Below are positions 30,872-42,021 of a stretch of 64,000 bases of DNA, one piece after another. Below the pieces are notes generated by a model. It did no database searches. It saw only the letters and a program-made list of their open reading frames with translations, and was not told where the DNA came from. The position numbers and the translations under genes are program-made. Position 1 is the first letter of the stretch; each line of letters starts with the position of its first letter. The DNA is from Micropterix aruncella (taxonomy: Eukaryota > Arthropoda > Insecta > Lepidoptera > Micropterigidae). The stretch is from positions 15,998,818 to 16,062,817 of the forward strand of contig OX155955.1 of assembly GCA_944548615.1 (NCBI GenBank), written 5' to 3'.

Positions 30872-32590
30872 TTAAAGAACATTACAAAAATCGCAAATAT
30901 AACATTTTGCCTTTTCAGCGCCACTGCAGTCCTTGTGCGCCCACTTTCCACAAATTGTGCACCTGAACCAAATTTCACGACTTTTCCCATATTCGCCACA
31001 TACAAGGCAAATTTCATCATCGGAACTCTCCTGATCTTTTAAACCTTCATCGTCGAATACGATTTCAGTTGAGGTGTCTGATGAGGAGCTACTAAATACT
31101 TTCTTCTTAACTCTCAATAACTTCTGTTTCTCTACTTCCTTGTTAGCTTTCTTTTCTTTTTTCAAACTTTTCTCAATAAGCTCGTCTTTGAGAGGTGTTG
31201 ACGTTAGTATTTGGGATGAGCCTTTCTTTCGGAGATGTTTTGTAATCTTCTTGATCCTCCTTGGAATAGGTGTTATTTCAGCCACTGTGGTATGGGGTGA
31301 CTTGTTCCAATTTGAAGGCCCGGCGACAACTTCCTGATTAGATGGTTCAACGATAACATCCTGATCTGATCGCTCGGAAACAACGTCTAAATCTTCAGCA
31401 GGAGGTGTAAATTCGGTCTCATCAAAAACGTATGGATTCAATGGAAAAATACCAGTACACTGGAACCCTTTTAGAGCTTTGTCTACGGAAGACACTCTTC
31501 TATAGGCAGAACAAAAGATAGAAGCAATGTCACATTGTACGACTCTCTCATACTGCTTTGTCTTTAGATGAAGGTCTATCTCTCGATTAATTGCCTTCTT
31601 CAGAGGTCCAAAAAATACAACGTCCAGGGGCTGGGTGCGATGGGAGGTGTGCGGTGGGAGTGATACCATGACAATTCCATTAGCTCTACAGAAATTGTAA
31701 GCTGATAGGGATACATGACTCGAGTGATTGTCAAGTACCAACAAAACTGGTTCCTGTGTTGAACATTTAACAGTCTTATGGAAGTGTTCGAGCCATTTTA
31801 CAAACAAATCTTCGGTTATCCAGCCAGACTTAGAGCAAGTGTAGATGGCATCTGGAGGCCCATCCTTCTCCAGCAGAGGTGTCATTCTTTGACGCTTAAA
31901 GATGAACATAGGCGGAACGTATAACCCTGCAGCACTGAAGCAGCAAACCACCGTGGTATTTGTTCCTCGCTCAGCGCTGGAAATAAGACCAACTTGCTTC
32001 TGACCTTTTTTGGCCAGTACTTTTACTGCACTCCCAACTGTATTAACACCTGTCTCGTCACAGTTGAATATTCGAGATGCCGGAAACTTGTATTTACCAT
32101 ATACTTCTTCGAGGTTGCTGTAAAATTTTGACACGTCAAGCTTGTTAAATCCCAGTATTCTACTGAGGCTTGTGTGCTCTGGCTTTCTAAGTGAAATGTC
32201 ACCACAGCGTTTCAAGAAGCCAGAGAGCCAACCCTCACCGGCGAGTTTGGTAGTTTTGTTGAACTTATTTTTGATGTTATTAATTTCAGCAAATTCATAA
32301 GCAATTTGCCTTATTTGAGTTGTTGTCACACCAAAATATAATTTTGCCAAAATTAGGACATGAGCCTTTAGTTCTTCTTCTTGTCCAGCGCTGAACACTG
32401 TTGGTTTACCCATATTGGGGCCTTGTGGAATTCCTTTTTTTAATTGGTTTCGAAGAGAACTCCTCGGAATGTCAAAAGTCTTCGCCACACTTTTGACACT
32501 TCTGCCGTTGGCCACTTGAGCACAAGCCTCTGTCATACATTCCTTGCTCCAACTGGCTTTATTCGTCTTCCTCTGATAATTTCGAACCAT
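30872..32590 (-). CDS. Pogo-type transposase with C-terminal PHD finger
   Basis: Intact 572-codon ORF, ATG at 32590. Residues about 12-55 form a psq/CENP-B-type helix-turn-helix ('CAQVANGRSVKSVAKTFDIP'). A second CENP-B-like DNA-binding region covers about 60-150. The DDE nuclease domain follows, with acidic residues D178 ('FNCDETGVN'), D287 ('LVLDNHSSH') and D323 ('QPLDVVFFGPLKK'). The last two are separated by 35 residues, a DDD pattern usual in pogo elements. A charged, Ser-rich linker leads to a C4HC3 finger at 528-566 (C528, C531, C544, C547, H552, C555, C563, C566). The protein should bind the element's terminal repeats and cut and paste it at TA sites in the nucleus. No stop or frameshift is present. 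The PHD-like tail is uncommon in classical pogo/Tigger and may bind chromatin. Confidence 0.92.
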   Translation of the reverse strand: MVRNYQRKTNKASWSKECMTEACAQVANGRSVKSVAKTFDIPRSSLRNQLKKGIPQGPNMGKPTVFSAGQEEELKAHVLILAKLYFGVTTTQIRQIAYEFAEINNIKNKFNKTTKLAGEGWLSGFLKRCGDISLRKPEHTSLSRILGFNKLDVSKFYSNLEEVYGKYKFPASRIFNCDETGVNTVGSAVKVLAKKGQKQVGLISSAERGTNTTVVCCFSAAGLYVPPMFIFKRQRMTPLLEKDGPPDAIYTCSKSGWITEDLFVKWLEHFHKTVKCSTQEPVLLVLDNHSSHVSLSAYNFCRANGIVMVSLPPHTSHRTQPLDVVFFGPLKKAINREIDLHLKTKQYERVVQCDIASIFCSAYRRVSSVDKALKGFQCTGIFPLNPYVFDETEFTPPAEDLDVVSERSDQDVIVEPSNQEVVAGPSNWNKSPHTTVAEITPIPRRIKKITKHLRKKGSSQILTSTPLKDELIEKSLKKEKKANKEVEKQKLLRVKKKVFSSSSSDTSTEIVFDDEGLKDQESSDDEICLVCGEYGKSREIWFRCTICGKWAHKDCSGAEKAKCYICDFCNVL

Positions 32591-32646
32591 CTATGAAAAG
32601 GGAAAAAAACACGTAAAGCACTTTGTTTCCTTTAATCCACAATATT

Positions 32647-32681
32647 GGGGTAATCAGGCCATCCCTGGCCTCATTGCCCCA
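32647..32681. promoter_or_regulatory. Right subterminal motif cluster
   Basis: GGGGTAATCAGGCCA (32647-32661) and GGCCTCATTGCCCCA (32667-32681) match the left subterminal motif in opposite orientations. They lie just upstream of the transposase start, so they may also overlap its promoter. Confidence 0.6.
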
Positions 32682-33019
32682 TTTTGGTGAAGTTTACAAA
32701 CATATGGAAAATATAACCTAAAACTGTCATTGAAGCAATCAATTGCATGCTAAATCATGCTGCAATATGCTATTATAAAGCATACATTGTTTGATCTTAG
32801 TATTACCAATCAAATTTTTCATATGCTTACTTTTGTAAAAGTCCGACCTTAGATGGAATGGCGGTATTTTGATTTTTCGCCCACGAAACTTTTATATCTC
32901 CTCACATGAACACGGCCGTCGTCAGACTGTTTAATTATGCCAATGAGAGTTGGTAGCACTGCATATAAGCGGACTAAAACGCGCGGGGTTTGAATTAAGC
33001 GGGTGGCCTCATTCCCCGG

Positions 33020-33045
33020 GGTGGCCCCATAGCCCCGGTCTCCCC
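33020..33045 (-). repeat. Pogo element right terminal inverted repeat
   Basis: 26 bp, identical to the left end when inverted, followed by TA. A further subterminal motif copy, GGCCTCATTCCCC, lies at 33005-33017. Confidence 0.95.
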
Positions 33046-33129
33046 TACATACCAAAGGGTTTTGTTTGATATGTAATGTCGGAAAAATTTGTTTATTATA
33101 TGTAACCTTGAAAATTTGTTATTCGATAT

Positions 33130-34275
33130 GTTATATAGAATAGAATAAAATAATATATTGTGCTATAAAAACATTACATAATGTATATTCCACCGGTTTT
33201 ATAAAAATAGACAATTTATGCACAAATGGCGGACCTATCGCTATAACGATATCTTACAGTAAAGCATTTGATAAATTAATAACTAATTGTCACCATACAA
33301 TACACACAGAAGTAGTAAAGTTAAATTTAAAATAAACTTATACAAATATATGTTAATAACTTATGCTAAGGTTGCCCAGGGAAGGATAAAGGAGTGGACA
33401 AGATAAGGTATTTGGTTAGTGGCAGTGTGGAAATAAATGTTTCTTCAACAACTTCTTGGAAGTGTGCAACGAAGGTGCATGCCTGATAGAATGAGAGAGC
33501 TGCTCCATAAACGGGCAGAATGGACCGTAAAAGAGTGCGTGTAAACAGAAGAATGATGTATCGGAATGGCGAGTGTGTTTTCCCGACTTTATCGAAGTGG
33601 AAGACCGTGGCCTCCTAAAGGGTGGAAATTATCCTTGAGGAGGGCGAAGTGGGGTTATTGAGTATGTTGTAGAGTAGGGACAACGTATGCAAATTTCTTC
33701 GATCGCGAATAGGAAGCCAATGAAGTTGCTCACGAAAGCAACTAATGTGGTCGTATTTTCGCAAGTTAAAAACACACCTGAGGAAGATATTTTGCAGACG
33801 CTCCAGCTTATTCAAATAACCTCACTGGCATCTGTATAACAAACATCACCGTAGTCAAGTATTGGCGTTAGGAGAGTGGACACAATCATTTCTTTATATG
33901 ATATAGGGAGAAATCGCTGAAGCTGCCGGACACTATGAAAACCATGGAAAATGTGACGTCTTACTTGGTTTACTTGATCTTGCCAAGAAAGATGTTGATC
34001 TATTAGAATTCCAAGGTTCTTGACAGTTTTGGTATATTCGTCAATTTTTCATTTACACAAATTGGCGGTAATGATTAGGTATCTATTTCGGACAATGTTT
34101 TTTTTTCGCCTATCACAATTGGTTGCGATTTATTTGGATTTATATTAATACCATGTTTAATAGCCCAAGCAGATATTTCAAAATTTTTATATGTTGAAAT
34201 ATAGGTACATATATACAGGTACCTTATAATATAGGTACATATTCGAGTAGAAGTTGTGAATAATTTTGATTCTAC
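33130..34275 (-). pseudogene. LINE reverse transcriptase, frameshifted
   Basis: Minus-strand reading gives, with one stop/frame change near 33815, 'FEISAWAIKHGININPNKSQ', 'KTVKNLGILIDQHLSWQDQV', 'TPILDYGDVCYTDA', 'NKLERLQNIFLRCVFNLRKY' and 'LHWLPIRDRRNLHTLSLLYN'. This is the palm-to-C-terminus part of a Jockey/CR1-type reverse transcriptase. The catalytic YADD and everything upstream are missing. The 3' UTR runs to an A/T-rich tail near 33130-33150. The same family left a remnant at 7665. Confidence 0.7.
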
Positions 34276-34687
34276 CAAGTGTAGGAATTTATCATTAAAA
34301 TAAAATAAAATAATTAACATATTCTTTGTAGTAACTAGCTAGTTGCCGATTCATTATAACTTTTGCACTTATCTATTTTTTACCGTATTTTTGTGTCTTA
34401 ATTTCATTTTTATTAAATTTATCACCGCCCTCAAGATGAGATCATTAAACCAATCGCCACTCAATCCCAATAGAGTAGAATTCAATGAGTCGGCTGTCAA
34501 CCTTGATTAATGGACATACTGGCAGGCATTTGAAACTGACGTCCTGGTATTGGACGTACTGGCAGTTGATAGAGAGAAAGGCAGTTTCGCGTATTACCAG
34601 CAACCGGTTCCAATGTTAACGTTCGGTTATTTTAATTTGGCTACCGAAATCTATCTCAAAAATCGTTACAAAAAACAACGAATATTG

Positions 34688-35335
34688 TAAAAAATCGGTT
34701 TTGTTACCCCAAGACTTTCCCGGCAATTAGCCAAGGATGTCTTCTCATTCAATTTAAAAATCGAATTGCAAGCGCGCGTTGCCGTAAAATTCACCGAATT
34801 CGCACAAGCGACCCAAAGAAACAAAGATTTAAATTTCAAACGAACGTCGCGCTTGATATCAATCGCGCGACGCCGCAAATTTAAAAATTGGTATTTAAAG
34901 TCCCCCATGGTAGTACATGTGCATGGCGCCATACATTCGTATGGCAGACTTTAAATATTATTTGTGTCGCTTGCATATGAGATATTCCAACCAAAATTTT
35001 TGCATCCAAAAGGCATCTGAGTGAAGAATTTCAAGTCCAATATTTTGAGATTGAAGTATAACTCTTGTGGACCGATTTCAACGAAAATCTATTGAACTCC
35101 TATCATGAGAGTTCCAGAGATTTTTAGAATACCAAATGTTAACTGCATGCCAAATTTCAGCTCAATCAGATGAATGTTTGGACGCTATCGTGGAGGAATA
35201 CACACAGCCAGATAGACAGACAGACACCCGGACACACAGACAGACTTTAGTATGGAAATGGTCGTAATGTTCTCGGAAGGGGGGGGGGGGTGGTAAAAAT
35301 AATATATTCGTCTTCATCTCGAAAACAAAATATTG
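34688..35335 (+). repeat. Repeat R copy 3
   Basis: It starts 'aaaaaatcggttttgttacc', then ACTTTCCCGGC (34714-34724). It carries the GC-rich 'aattgcaagcgcgcgttgcc' block, then the common 'tatgagatattccaaccaaa' to (CAGA)n segment, a G run (35280-35291) and 'cgtcttcatctcgaaaac'. The closing GGGAAAGT end is missing, where copy 4 begins. Confidence 0.65.
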
Positions 35336-35345
35336 CGATACATAA

Positions 35346-35514
35346 TATAGTCTCTAAGTCCAATATTTCGACATTGAAATATGACTAGTGCGCCGCTTGG
35401 TTGACCGATTTCAGCTAAAAAGCCAGATTTTTCAACTCTTGCCATGATCAAATGGTGCCTGCATACAAAATTTCACCTCAATCGGATAAAGCGTTTGGGC
35501 GCTATTGTGGAAGA

Positions 35515-35550
<36 letters not shown>

Positions 35551-35690
35551 ACACACATACACACAGACAGACAGAGAGACTTAAATCTGTAAACGGTCCT
35601 AATCGTTTCAGGTGCGGGGGGCTTAAAATGGTTATTTCCGTTTTCGTCCCGATTTTTTTAAGCGCGTTCCCTCTGGAAAGTAAAAAGGTA
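35346..35690 (+). repeat. Repeat R copy 4, 5' truncated
   Basis: It starts mid-element at 'aagtccaatatttcgacatt', runs through an (AC)n microsatellite (35515-35570), then to 'ctctggaaagtaaa'. It lies in the same orientation next to copy 3, so a tandem or segmental duplication is likely. Confidence 0.65.
35515..35570. repeat. (AC)n microsatellite
   Basis: About 28 AC/AG dinucleotides. The other R copies have a short (CAGA/CACA) tract at the same place, so the repeat expanded from within R. Confidence 0.95.
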
Positions 35691-35989
35691 CAGAGAATAT
35701 ACCCACAGGGAGATAACATCAATAGAACGTAGCGCCGATGAAGTATCAACGAAGCATTTCCTCTCTTTCTAATTTGAAGTAACTCTTTTTTTGAGGTCAA
35801 AATACCCAATCGCTAGGACCGAAAGAGCGGGCGCTTGGAAAGAGGGGAAGCCGAATGAAAGCCCGTTCACGAGGGTCGAGCGTTTGACCGAGGACGCGCC
35901 GAAGACGTGAGCCAGCGTCGCGAAGCGGAAGTCTGGAGTCGACTCGGTTTAAATGCTCGCCATTTTTTTAAATTATTTTTTTATTTAGG

Positions 35990-36720
35990 TAAGTAACAGC
36001 ATGAACTTATAATTAGATACATAATTCTTTAAAAAAATGTTCTTATGCCGATTATAACTTACGCCGTTCGAAATTATTTGAAAAATATTGTATGTATTTT
36101 TTAACAAGTTCAGTAGTGATATGAATTGAACTAATATCCCAAGGTGTGTGGCTGATTGTTGTAAGTGGTATCGCGGAGTAACATCCAGACCCATCAATAA
36201 TTGTTGGGTTCTGAGATACATATATATGGAATTGAAATGGCCCTAAAAACTTTCGCAGATTTCCCGTTCATCTGTTATTGTGTCACCGTTTAAGTTCATG
36301 CAACTAGGAATGGCTTCATTTTTACGCACACTCTTTAGAAACGACCAGAATTTCTTTGGATCCTTGTGTATGCTGTTTTCGCATCGTGCAATATGCCGGT
36401 GATAGCAGTATTTTTGGACTCTCTTTTGTCTGGCACGGAGTAAGACAAATGTATCCCTATCTAGTGGATTATTGGAGATTTTGCACTTCCGATGGTATTT
36501 TGCCTTTTCCTTTATAATGTGAATGAGCGCCGGTGAGAACCAAGATGGGTATTTTGTACGTGTGGAAAAGCGAGAAGGGATGAAAATATCAATTACGTTA
36601 TGGATCGTTTCGTAAAAAGTGCGCAAAAATATGTCACCTTAAGTGCATTCTCGTCATTTGGAAGAGACGTTGCGTTAAATAGTGTTCAAACCATGATTGA
36701 AGATCAGGAACTCCAAATGT
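35990..36720 (-). pseudogene. LINE fragment between endonuclease and RT
   Basis: The minus frame 36243-36626 reads 'FIPSRFSTRTKYPSWFSPAL', then a Lys/Arg-rich helical stretch and 'KDPKKFWSFLKSVRKNEAIP'. This is the linker that follows the endonuclease in Jockey/CR1-type ORF2. A frame change near 36240 is followed by more readable linker ('GPFQFHIYVSQN'). There are no catalytic motifs. Confidence 0.6.
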
Positions 36721-36739
36721 AGTCTAAAGGGCATTCGCT

Positions 36740-37262
36740 TAGTTCCCTAAATATGTTTATTATTTTCGTAATTGCAATATTTTGGAAAAGACAATCAGAA
36801 TCCCTTTATGATTTTCTTTTAAATCTCCATAATTTTTTTTAGGTCATTAAAACAATAAAATATTTAAAATTGGACTCTTTCATTCGGATTTTATTATGCG
36901 TAATTTAAAATAATAGTAATAATAATTATTATTAAACACGTTATTTTCATTAAAATGAGCGAGCCTATGGCATTGCTACAATGTCTTTTTTAAAACTATT
37001 TTAAAACTAAAGTTTGTATTGCAAGTTTTGCATAGGCTACACAAAATAAAAATTAATATGATGAAACAAACAGAAAGCTAGGAAATTGCCAATAACAAAT
37101 AATTACCAAATTATTAAAATTAAATAAAAACGCAGAGGAAAATAAGGAGACGAGGGAAGAAAAGGGAAGCGAGAAGGAGGGTTGGTTATGTTATAGATTT
37201 AGGTGTATGAGCTCCTTGAGCCTGGCCTTGAACGTGGTGATGCTGGAGGCTGTTCTGACATT
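36740..37262 (-). pseudogene. LINE C-terminal tail and 3' UTR
   Basis: A short minus-strand reading 'NVRTASSITTFKARLKELIH' with a stop near 37193 matches the conserved end of LINE ORF2 ('Fk..LK..l'). The AT-rich region to about 36740 would be its 3' UTR. The call rests on about 23 residues. Confidence 0.4.
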
Positions 37263-37587
37263 ATTAGGTTAAGCATTTTAGAGTCGTGAAGATTAACAAA
37301 TAAAAAATAAACTTTCAGATTAATAACATTTATATAAAACTAGTGTTGACAAAATTATCTTAAGAAACACGTAGATATAGCAATAAAAACTATTTGAAGT
37401 ATTTTTTTATTCTGGACTAATAGATTTCAGAGTAATCGTGAAAGTACGATCGTATGATAGAGTAGCCTTGGGAAGAACTTGGGTTCACTTGTATTATGAT
37501 AATTCCAAACTAGTGAGATGACACGTTCGCAATAATTTTTATAGGAACATAAATATCGTGCTGAAGGATTTTTTGCCAGAAAGAAAA

Positions 37588-37848
37588 TACAGGTAGCATA
37601 GTGGTTAGGTTGCCTGATCTGATTTTGTAAGGTCCCGGGTTCGATTCCCGGCTGGGTCACCATTTTTCATCGGGATGAAATTAACGGAATTGCATTTTAA
37701 TTCTGTCGGTCGAACACACTAACAAGAAACACACACCCATGTTACACGCATACATACACAAAAACACTTCATAGTGGTTAGTTGTAAGAGTTTGTAGTAT
37801 GATAATAAACGCGACCATTGTGAATTTTCACAATAAAGAGTAGAAATT
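37588..37848 (+). mobile_element. tRNA-derived SINE, copy 2
   Basis: It has an A-box-like 'tagcatagtggttaggt' (37594-37610), B box GGTTCGATTCC, and a 'ctgggtcacca' head end at about 37663. The body leads to a strong 3' hairpin CATTGTGAATTTTCACAATA (37816-37835), then 'aagagtagaaat'. Same orientation and layout as copies 1 and 3. Confidence 0.8.
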
Positions 37849-37924
37849 TCGACCAATGAGACTTTTTACGATACACTCTTTTGGCAACTCCCATAAGACA
37901 ATTCGTGGCAAATTAAAGCAGATT

Positions 37925-38135
37925 AAATGGTAAGGACGCGCGGTCCGCCTCCTCAGCTAAAAGAGAAATACGCTTTGTTACGTAAATTTTGGCGGGCTTA
38001 TCGCGTGCGCAATCTGCGCCGTTCCCGCCGAAAATGCCCGCCGCTTCCGGTTCCCGCCTAAAACACAATCCTCTCCCCTCGCCTTGCACTTCCTGCCCGG
38101 CCGCGTTACGGACCAACACGCGCCGAGACACTACG
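37925..38135. promoter_or_regulatory. GC/CpG-rich block with E2F-like motifs
   Basis: A compact CpG-rich island in AT-rich DNA. It contains TTTTGGCGGG (37987-37996), TTCCCGCCGAAAA (38022-38034) and TTCCCGCCTAAAA (38051-38063), each near the E2F consensus. No downstream ORF was identified within reach, so a promoter role is speculative. Confidence 0.25.
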
Positions 38136-38857
38136 TAGCGAAGCTTAAGTTGATATGGCTCACTTCAACCACTAGGTATACGAGTAGTTGTACAGGTGAA
38201 AACTCAAAAACCCGTAGATAAAACAAATCCATAATGACTACTCATAATTAAAAATAATTACCGTTTTTTACACTGGCTTTTTTGAACTGGAATAACTACA
38301 GCTTGAATTATAATATTAATAAGATAATAAGAATAAATCATTTCCGAATTAAATTCTTGAAAAGGTGTTATACAAAATCTGCCTAAATAGGGCGAAGCAC
38401 GTACCCAGGTAGACTCGCCTATGTTAGTTGTAAATGGTGAATTGTGCGAACATCCATCAAAGTAATATATCTAAAAAACTTTTTTTTTTCTTATTTAATC
38501 TGGCAGCAGTATGTCTCTCTAGTTTTTTAATAATAAAACAGCAGTATGTATCTCTAGTTTTTTTAAATCTAGATAAATGAATAATGTGTATATCCTGATA
38601 CTTCATAACCAAGTGAGAGAAAACAATAATTGAAACCAAAAATAACCATTAAAATATATGTTAAACTGATCAAAATTAAAATAAAATAAAATAAAAAAAT
38701 GATATTTAGATGTCAAATAATAGACATAATCTTAGGATCAATAATTATAAAAAACGGATAAAATAACCAGGCTGAATAGTCAGTTTGATAGTCAATAAAT
38801 AATACAGAAGACAAATAATAATAATTCTAGAATCAATAAATAAAAAGGTAGAAGGTT

Positions 38858-39516
38858 AAATAAAAAATAGAGATGTCAACTACGACGAGCGAACCCGTCA
38901 CCCCAGGAAGTTTTAACGATTGATCGTTTTATCTCCCGTGAAGTAAAACGCAGAAGACTTGGACAAAACAGTCCACCGTCAAGCTCCGCCACATGCCCGT
39001 AAGAGGCCAACGCCTTATCCGCGAGATAACCAGGTATGTTACCCAGCGGGCTTACCTACACTCACGCCCTTCTTCCAATTGCGACCAGATTACTCCGGTC
39101 TCTCACTGGTTACCGGTTCGCTTGCGCGGTCCTCTTCCTTACGAAGCGGTGAAACGGTTTAAATCGAATCTATCGCGGACCACGGCGTCCTTTGCCCAGA
39201 TGTTCACCCGGGATTCCGGGATCGGGTAGCCGATGGTCGTTTCAAGAGCAGTCGCCGTAAGGTCAGCAACCACCCCCGCTCTATAGGAAACAGTACTGCT
39301 TCCAGACTCCCCCGACTGTTAGTCAGAGTACACAATCGATTGGCTTACGCCGCATGGTGCGCAGATCGTCCAGGAGCGCCAGAAGGTTGATTCCTAGGGG
39401 AAACTAGCCGTAAGGCCAGAGTCCTTCCCGGGCTCGCGCTTGTTGACCCGTGGGTGTGACCAACCCTGAGCAAAATGGGTCTTCGTGGACAACTCAGTAA
39501 GGGCCCATTAGCTCCC
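38858..39516 (-). mobile_element. Repeat Z copy 4, duplication-flanked
   Basis: Full-length Z flanked by a perfect 9-bp duplication TAGAAGGTT (38849-38857 and 39517-39525). The right boundary falls exactly after 'gctccc', as in copy 5. Between the left duplication and the hairpin lies 'aaataaaaaatagagat', which reads as a 3' tail in element orientation. A short segment before 39440 is deleted relative to other copies. Confidence 0.88.
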
Positions 39517-39525
39517 TAGAAGGTT

Positions 39526-40525
39526 TGTAGTCAGGTTAAACATGAGGAGGCGTTCAATGGAGAATGACAGCGATGAGCAACTCAATCTAATTAGAATACT
39601 AAAAATAAATTAAAGCCATGGTATTTCTTTTCAAACTCGGCATTTGTCTTTCTGACGTTTGTTATCGCTCGACTATATTCGTGTGTGCAGTATTGGAAAG
39701 TTAATGATTTGCGATATTTTCGGTAATGAGATCCTGTGCCGGTGTTATAAACTACAGCTACTTGCGGTCTGATAGAGCACTTAATGCAAATTTGCACTAT
39801 CAAGAACTGCTAACAATAAAGCAGAAGCTAGTGCTTAAACAATAAATTAATAGTTAAAAAAAACAACACTAGAAACACGCTTTTGGGCTATGATATGATA
39901 TTTACATACACACGGCTATGATACGATATTCCATCATGGAATGCCAGTGCCTATCTTCCGGCTTTATCATCAGACCTTGAAACCTAATTGTGGTCAAAGT
40001 TCATTCCAAGACTTTTCTAACAAGTCCAAACACAGCTATGATACGATGTTCCATCATGAAGTTTCAGTTCATATCTTTCGATTTCATCATCAGATCAGTT
40101 CGACAGTACCATATTATTGTATTGTCATCAGAACTACATACATCTGCCAATTTTCATGACGCTACGATCCTTGGAAGTTGTTTAAATTAGTTACCTTAGA
40201 TTCCATTACATAGTTAGTTACATACAGGTCGACCTAATAAAAGCGTGTTAAAAAGCCTGGCCAATCGCTACTGCAATGACAAAAATAATTTTACACGTCG
40301 AAATGGATATAGCTAGACTAACTGTGTTGCGCTTTACGTAATAAAGCCACGCATCGTCAAAATTTTCAATTAGACTTAACACATTTACACGTAATTTTGG
40401 ATCCCGCCGCATAGTGTTCTGGAAAAGACATTATTAATAGTGCCACTACAGGGTTAAATGACTGAGTCGTCTATACAAGGCTGTTATATCGTACGTGCTT
40501 TCTATACATCAAAACGCAATGGATA
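39526..40525. other. No gene recognised
   Basis: The interval contains two diverged copies of 'gctatgatacgatrttccatcatg' and 'tcatcagacc/atcagatc' (about 39915-39985 and 40035-40095), a local duplication. No supported gene. Confidence 0.4.
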
Positions 40526-40533
40526 GTATAGAT

Positions 40534-41165
40534 CAGTGATTTCCAAAGTGGTCTAGGTGGATCCCCAGGGGTCCACAGAAGACTCGACGGGGGTCCACGT
40601 TGGCGTGAAAAAAATGGGGGTTCACAAGTTGTAAGTGGGGATCCACGAAAGTTAATCTGGTTTCGATAGTAACCTATTAATGTTTATTTAGCAATAATTT
40701 CCTTTTTTTAAAACCTGCCCTATTTTTTTTGACTGCTGTATTTTAAGAAGGTCAGTGACTGTTACCAACTTGGAAAAACTTGCATATTCGATATTCAGTA
40801 CAACGCGTGTCGAGACTTGCAAAGCGCCGCCCGCCCCCCCCCCCTCCCGTGTACAACGCTTGTACAAACGTGCATAGGGACGAAATACGACTTGTGCTGT
40901 GATTGCAATCTTGCATGAACTTGTTTGATTTTCACCAATACCTATTTATATAAATTTTCTTGGCGATCGGTTGAACGGCCAGTATAGAAGTTGATGTGCT
41001 GCAGCGAAATCGTTATTTTCATCGCAAATTTCCATCGTTAGATCTAATCTTCACATTATTTGACGAGTTTTGGAAATATTATGAAAATGTAGCAACAAGG
41101 GGGTCCACCGAAATCAGTAAAATTTTGAAAGTGGTCTACGAGAAAAAAAAGTTTGGGAACCTCGG
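40534..41165. mobile_element. hAT-type non-autonomous element
   Basis: The left end CAGTGATTTCCAAAGTGG and inverted right end CCGAGGTTCCCAAACTTT fit the hAT consensus CAGnGRTTCCCAAA. The element is flanked by an 8-bp duplication with one mismatch (GTATAGAT 40526-40533, GTCTAGAT 41166-41173). It is 632 bp and has no transposase. It includes 'ggcgatcggttgaacggcca', a segment also present in diverged form at 27911. Confidence 0.75.
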
Positions 41166-41173
41166 GTCTAGAT

Positions 41174-42021
41174 GGTACATACTTACATAATGGTTGACAA
41201 TGACGCCTCAAGCAATCGATAAAGACATGGCTACATTCTAGCAAGCTATGCAAAAACATGGCTACACCTAGCATTCTTTTGTACAGACATGCAGTTCGTA
41301 CAGTACAGACAGTACTGCACGAACAAACTAGTGCAGACAGTATAGACATGCAGTCAGAAACGCAATTTCGGAAGTCATTTGACATGCCGCCAATGGTGTT
41401 ACATCATTATGCGCCATATATCAAGCATGGCGTAGCGTCTTTGCAAAATTGTGTCCTTGTTTGGCCATTTCATAAAAAAAAAAACATAGATTTTTCTATG
41501 AGGATTTTTATCTCCTTACTCATATACCAGTTAGGGTTCAAACTTCAACTTATGTAAATCAGTCTTTTCCAGTCGAACTCCGTAATCTGATACTATAGGT
41601 GTGTTTACGAACAATTTGCTGACTATCATGCACTTGGTCTTTGTGGTCTTTGCATTATATGTCATCAGATATATTAATAAAAACTATATTTTTTTAACAA
41701 TATAGAGAATTCGGCCCGGACAGAGCCGCGGGTACAGTTTGTAATATTATGGTTTCCTGGCCGAGATGTGTTGCTTTAGCTCTCTTGGGTCAGTATCAGC
41801 TGTGTGTGGTTCAGTGTGTAGAACTTTTCTTCTTTGCTGAGTAGGTACTTATCTTGGAAGGATTGTTTTTTTTTCATTTCTGTTAAGGTTCATTTCTGTT
41901 TTTTTTTCATTTTCGTTTAAAGGCGTGCTACGACACGATGACAATAATGGCAGGCAAATAATATAAACTAATTAGATAGGTTAACATAACACTGCGTCAT
42001 ACATAGACAGCCCAGCTAGTC
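41174..42021. other. No gene recognised
   Basis: The interval carries a cluster of 'acagacatgcagt' and 'gtacagacagtactgca' motifs (41280-41355), a degenerate palindromic repeat. Otherwise AT-rich. Confidence 0.4.

Larger units (their letters stand above)
30583..33045 (-). mobile_element. Complete pogo-type DNA transposon
   Basis: The element is 2,463 bp with perfect 26-bp terminal inverted repeats (30583-30608 and 33020-33045; sequence begins GGGGAGACCGGGGCTATG). It is flanked by TA duplications (30581-30582, 33046-33047). One intact transposase ORF on the minus strand fills most of it. A 15-base motif close to GGCCTCATTACCCCA recurs in both subterminal regions. Perfect ends, intact ORF and undamaged target site suggest recent, possibly current, mobility. 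It is the only apparently autonomous element in the window. Confidence 0.92.

Noticed and set aside
35505..35732. ORF rich in Thr-His
   Set aside because: It is translation of an (AC)n microsatellite inside repeat R.
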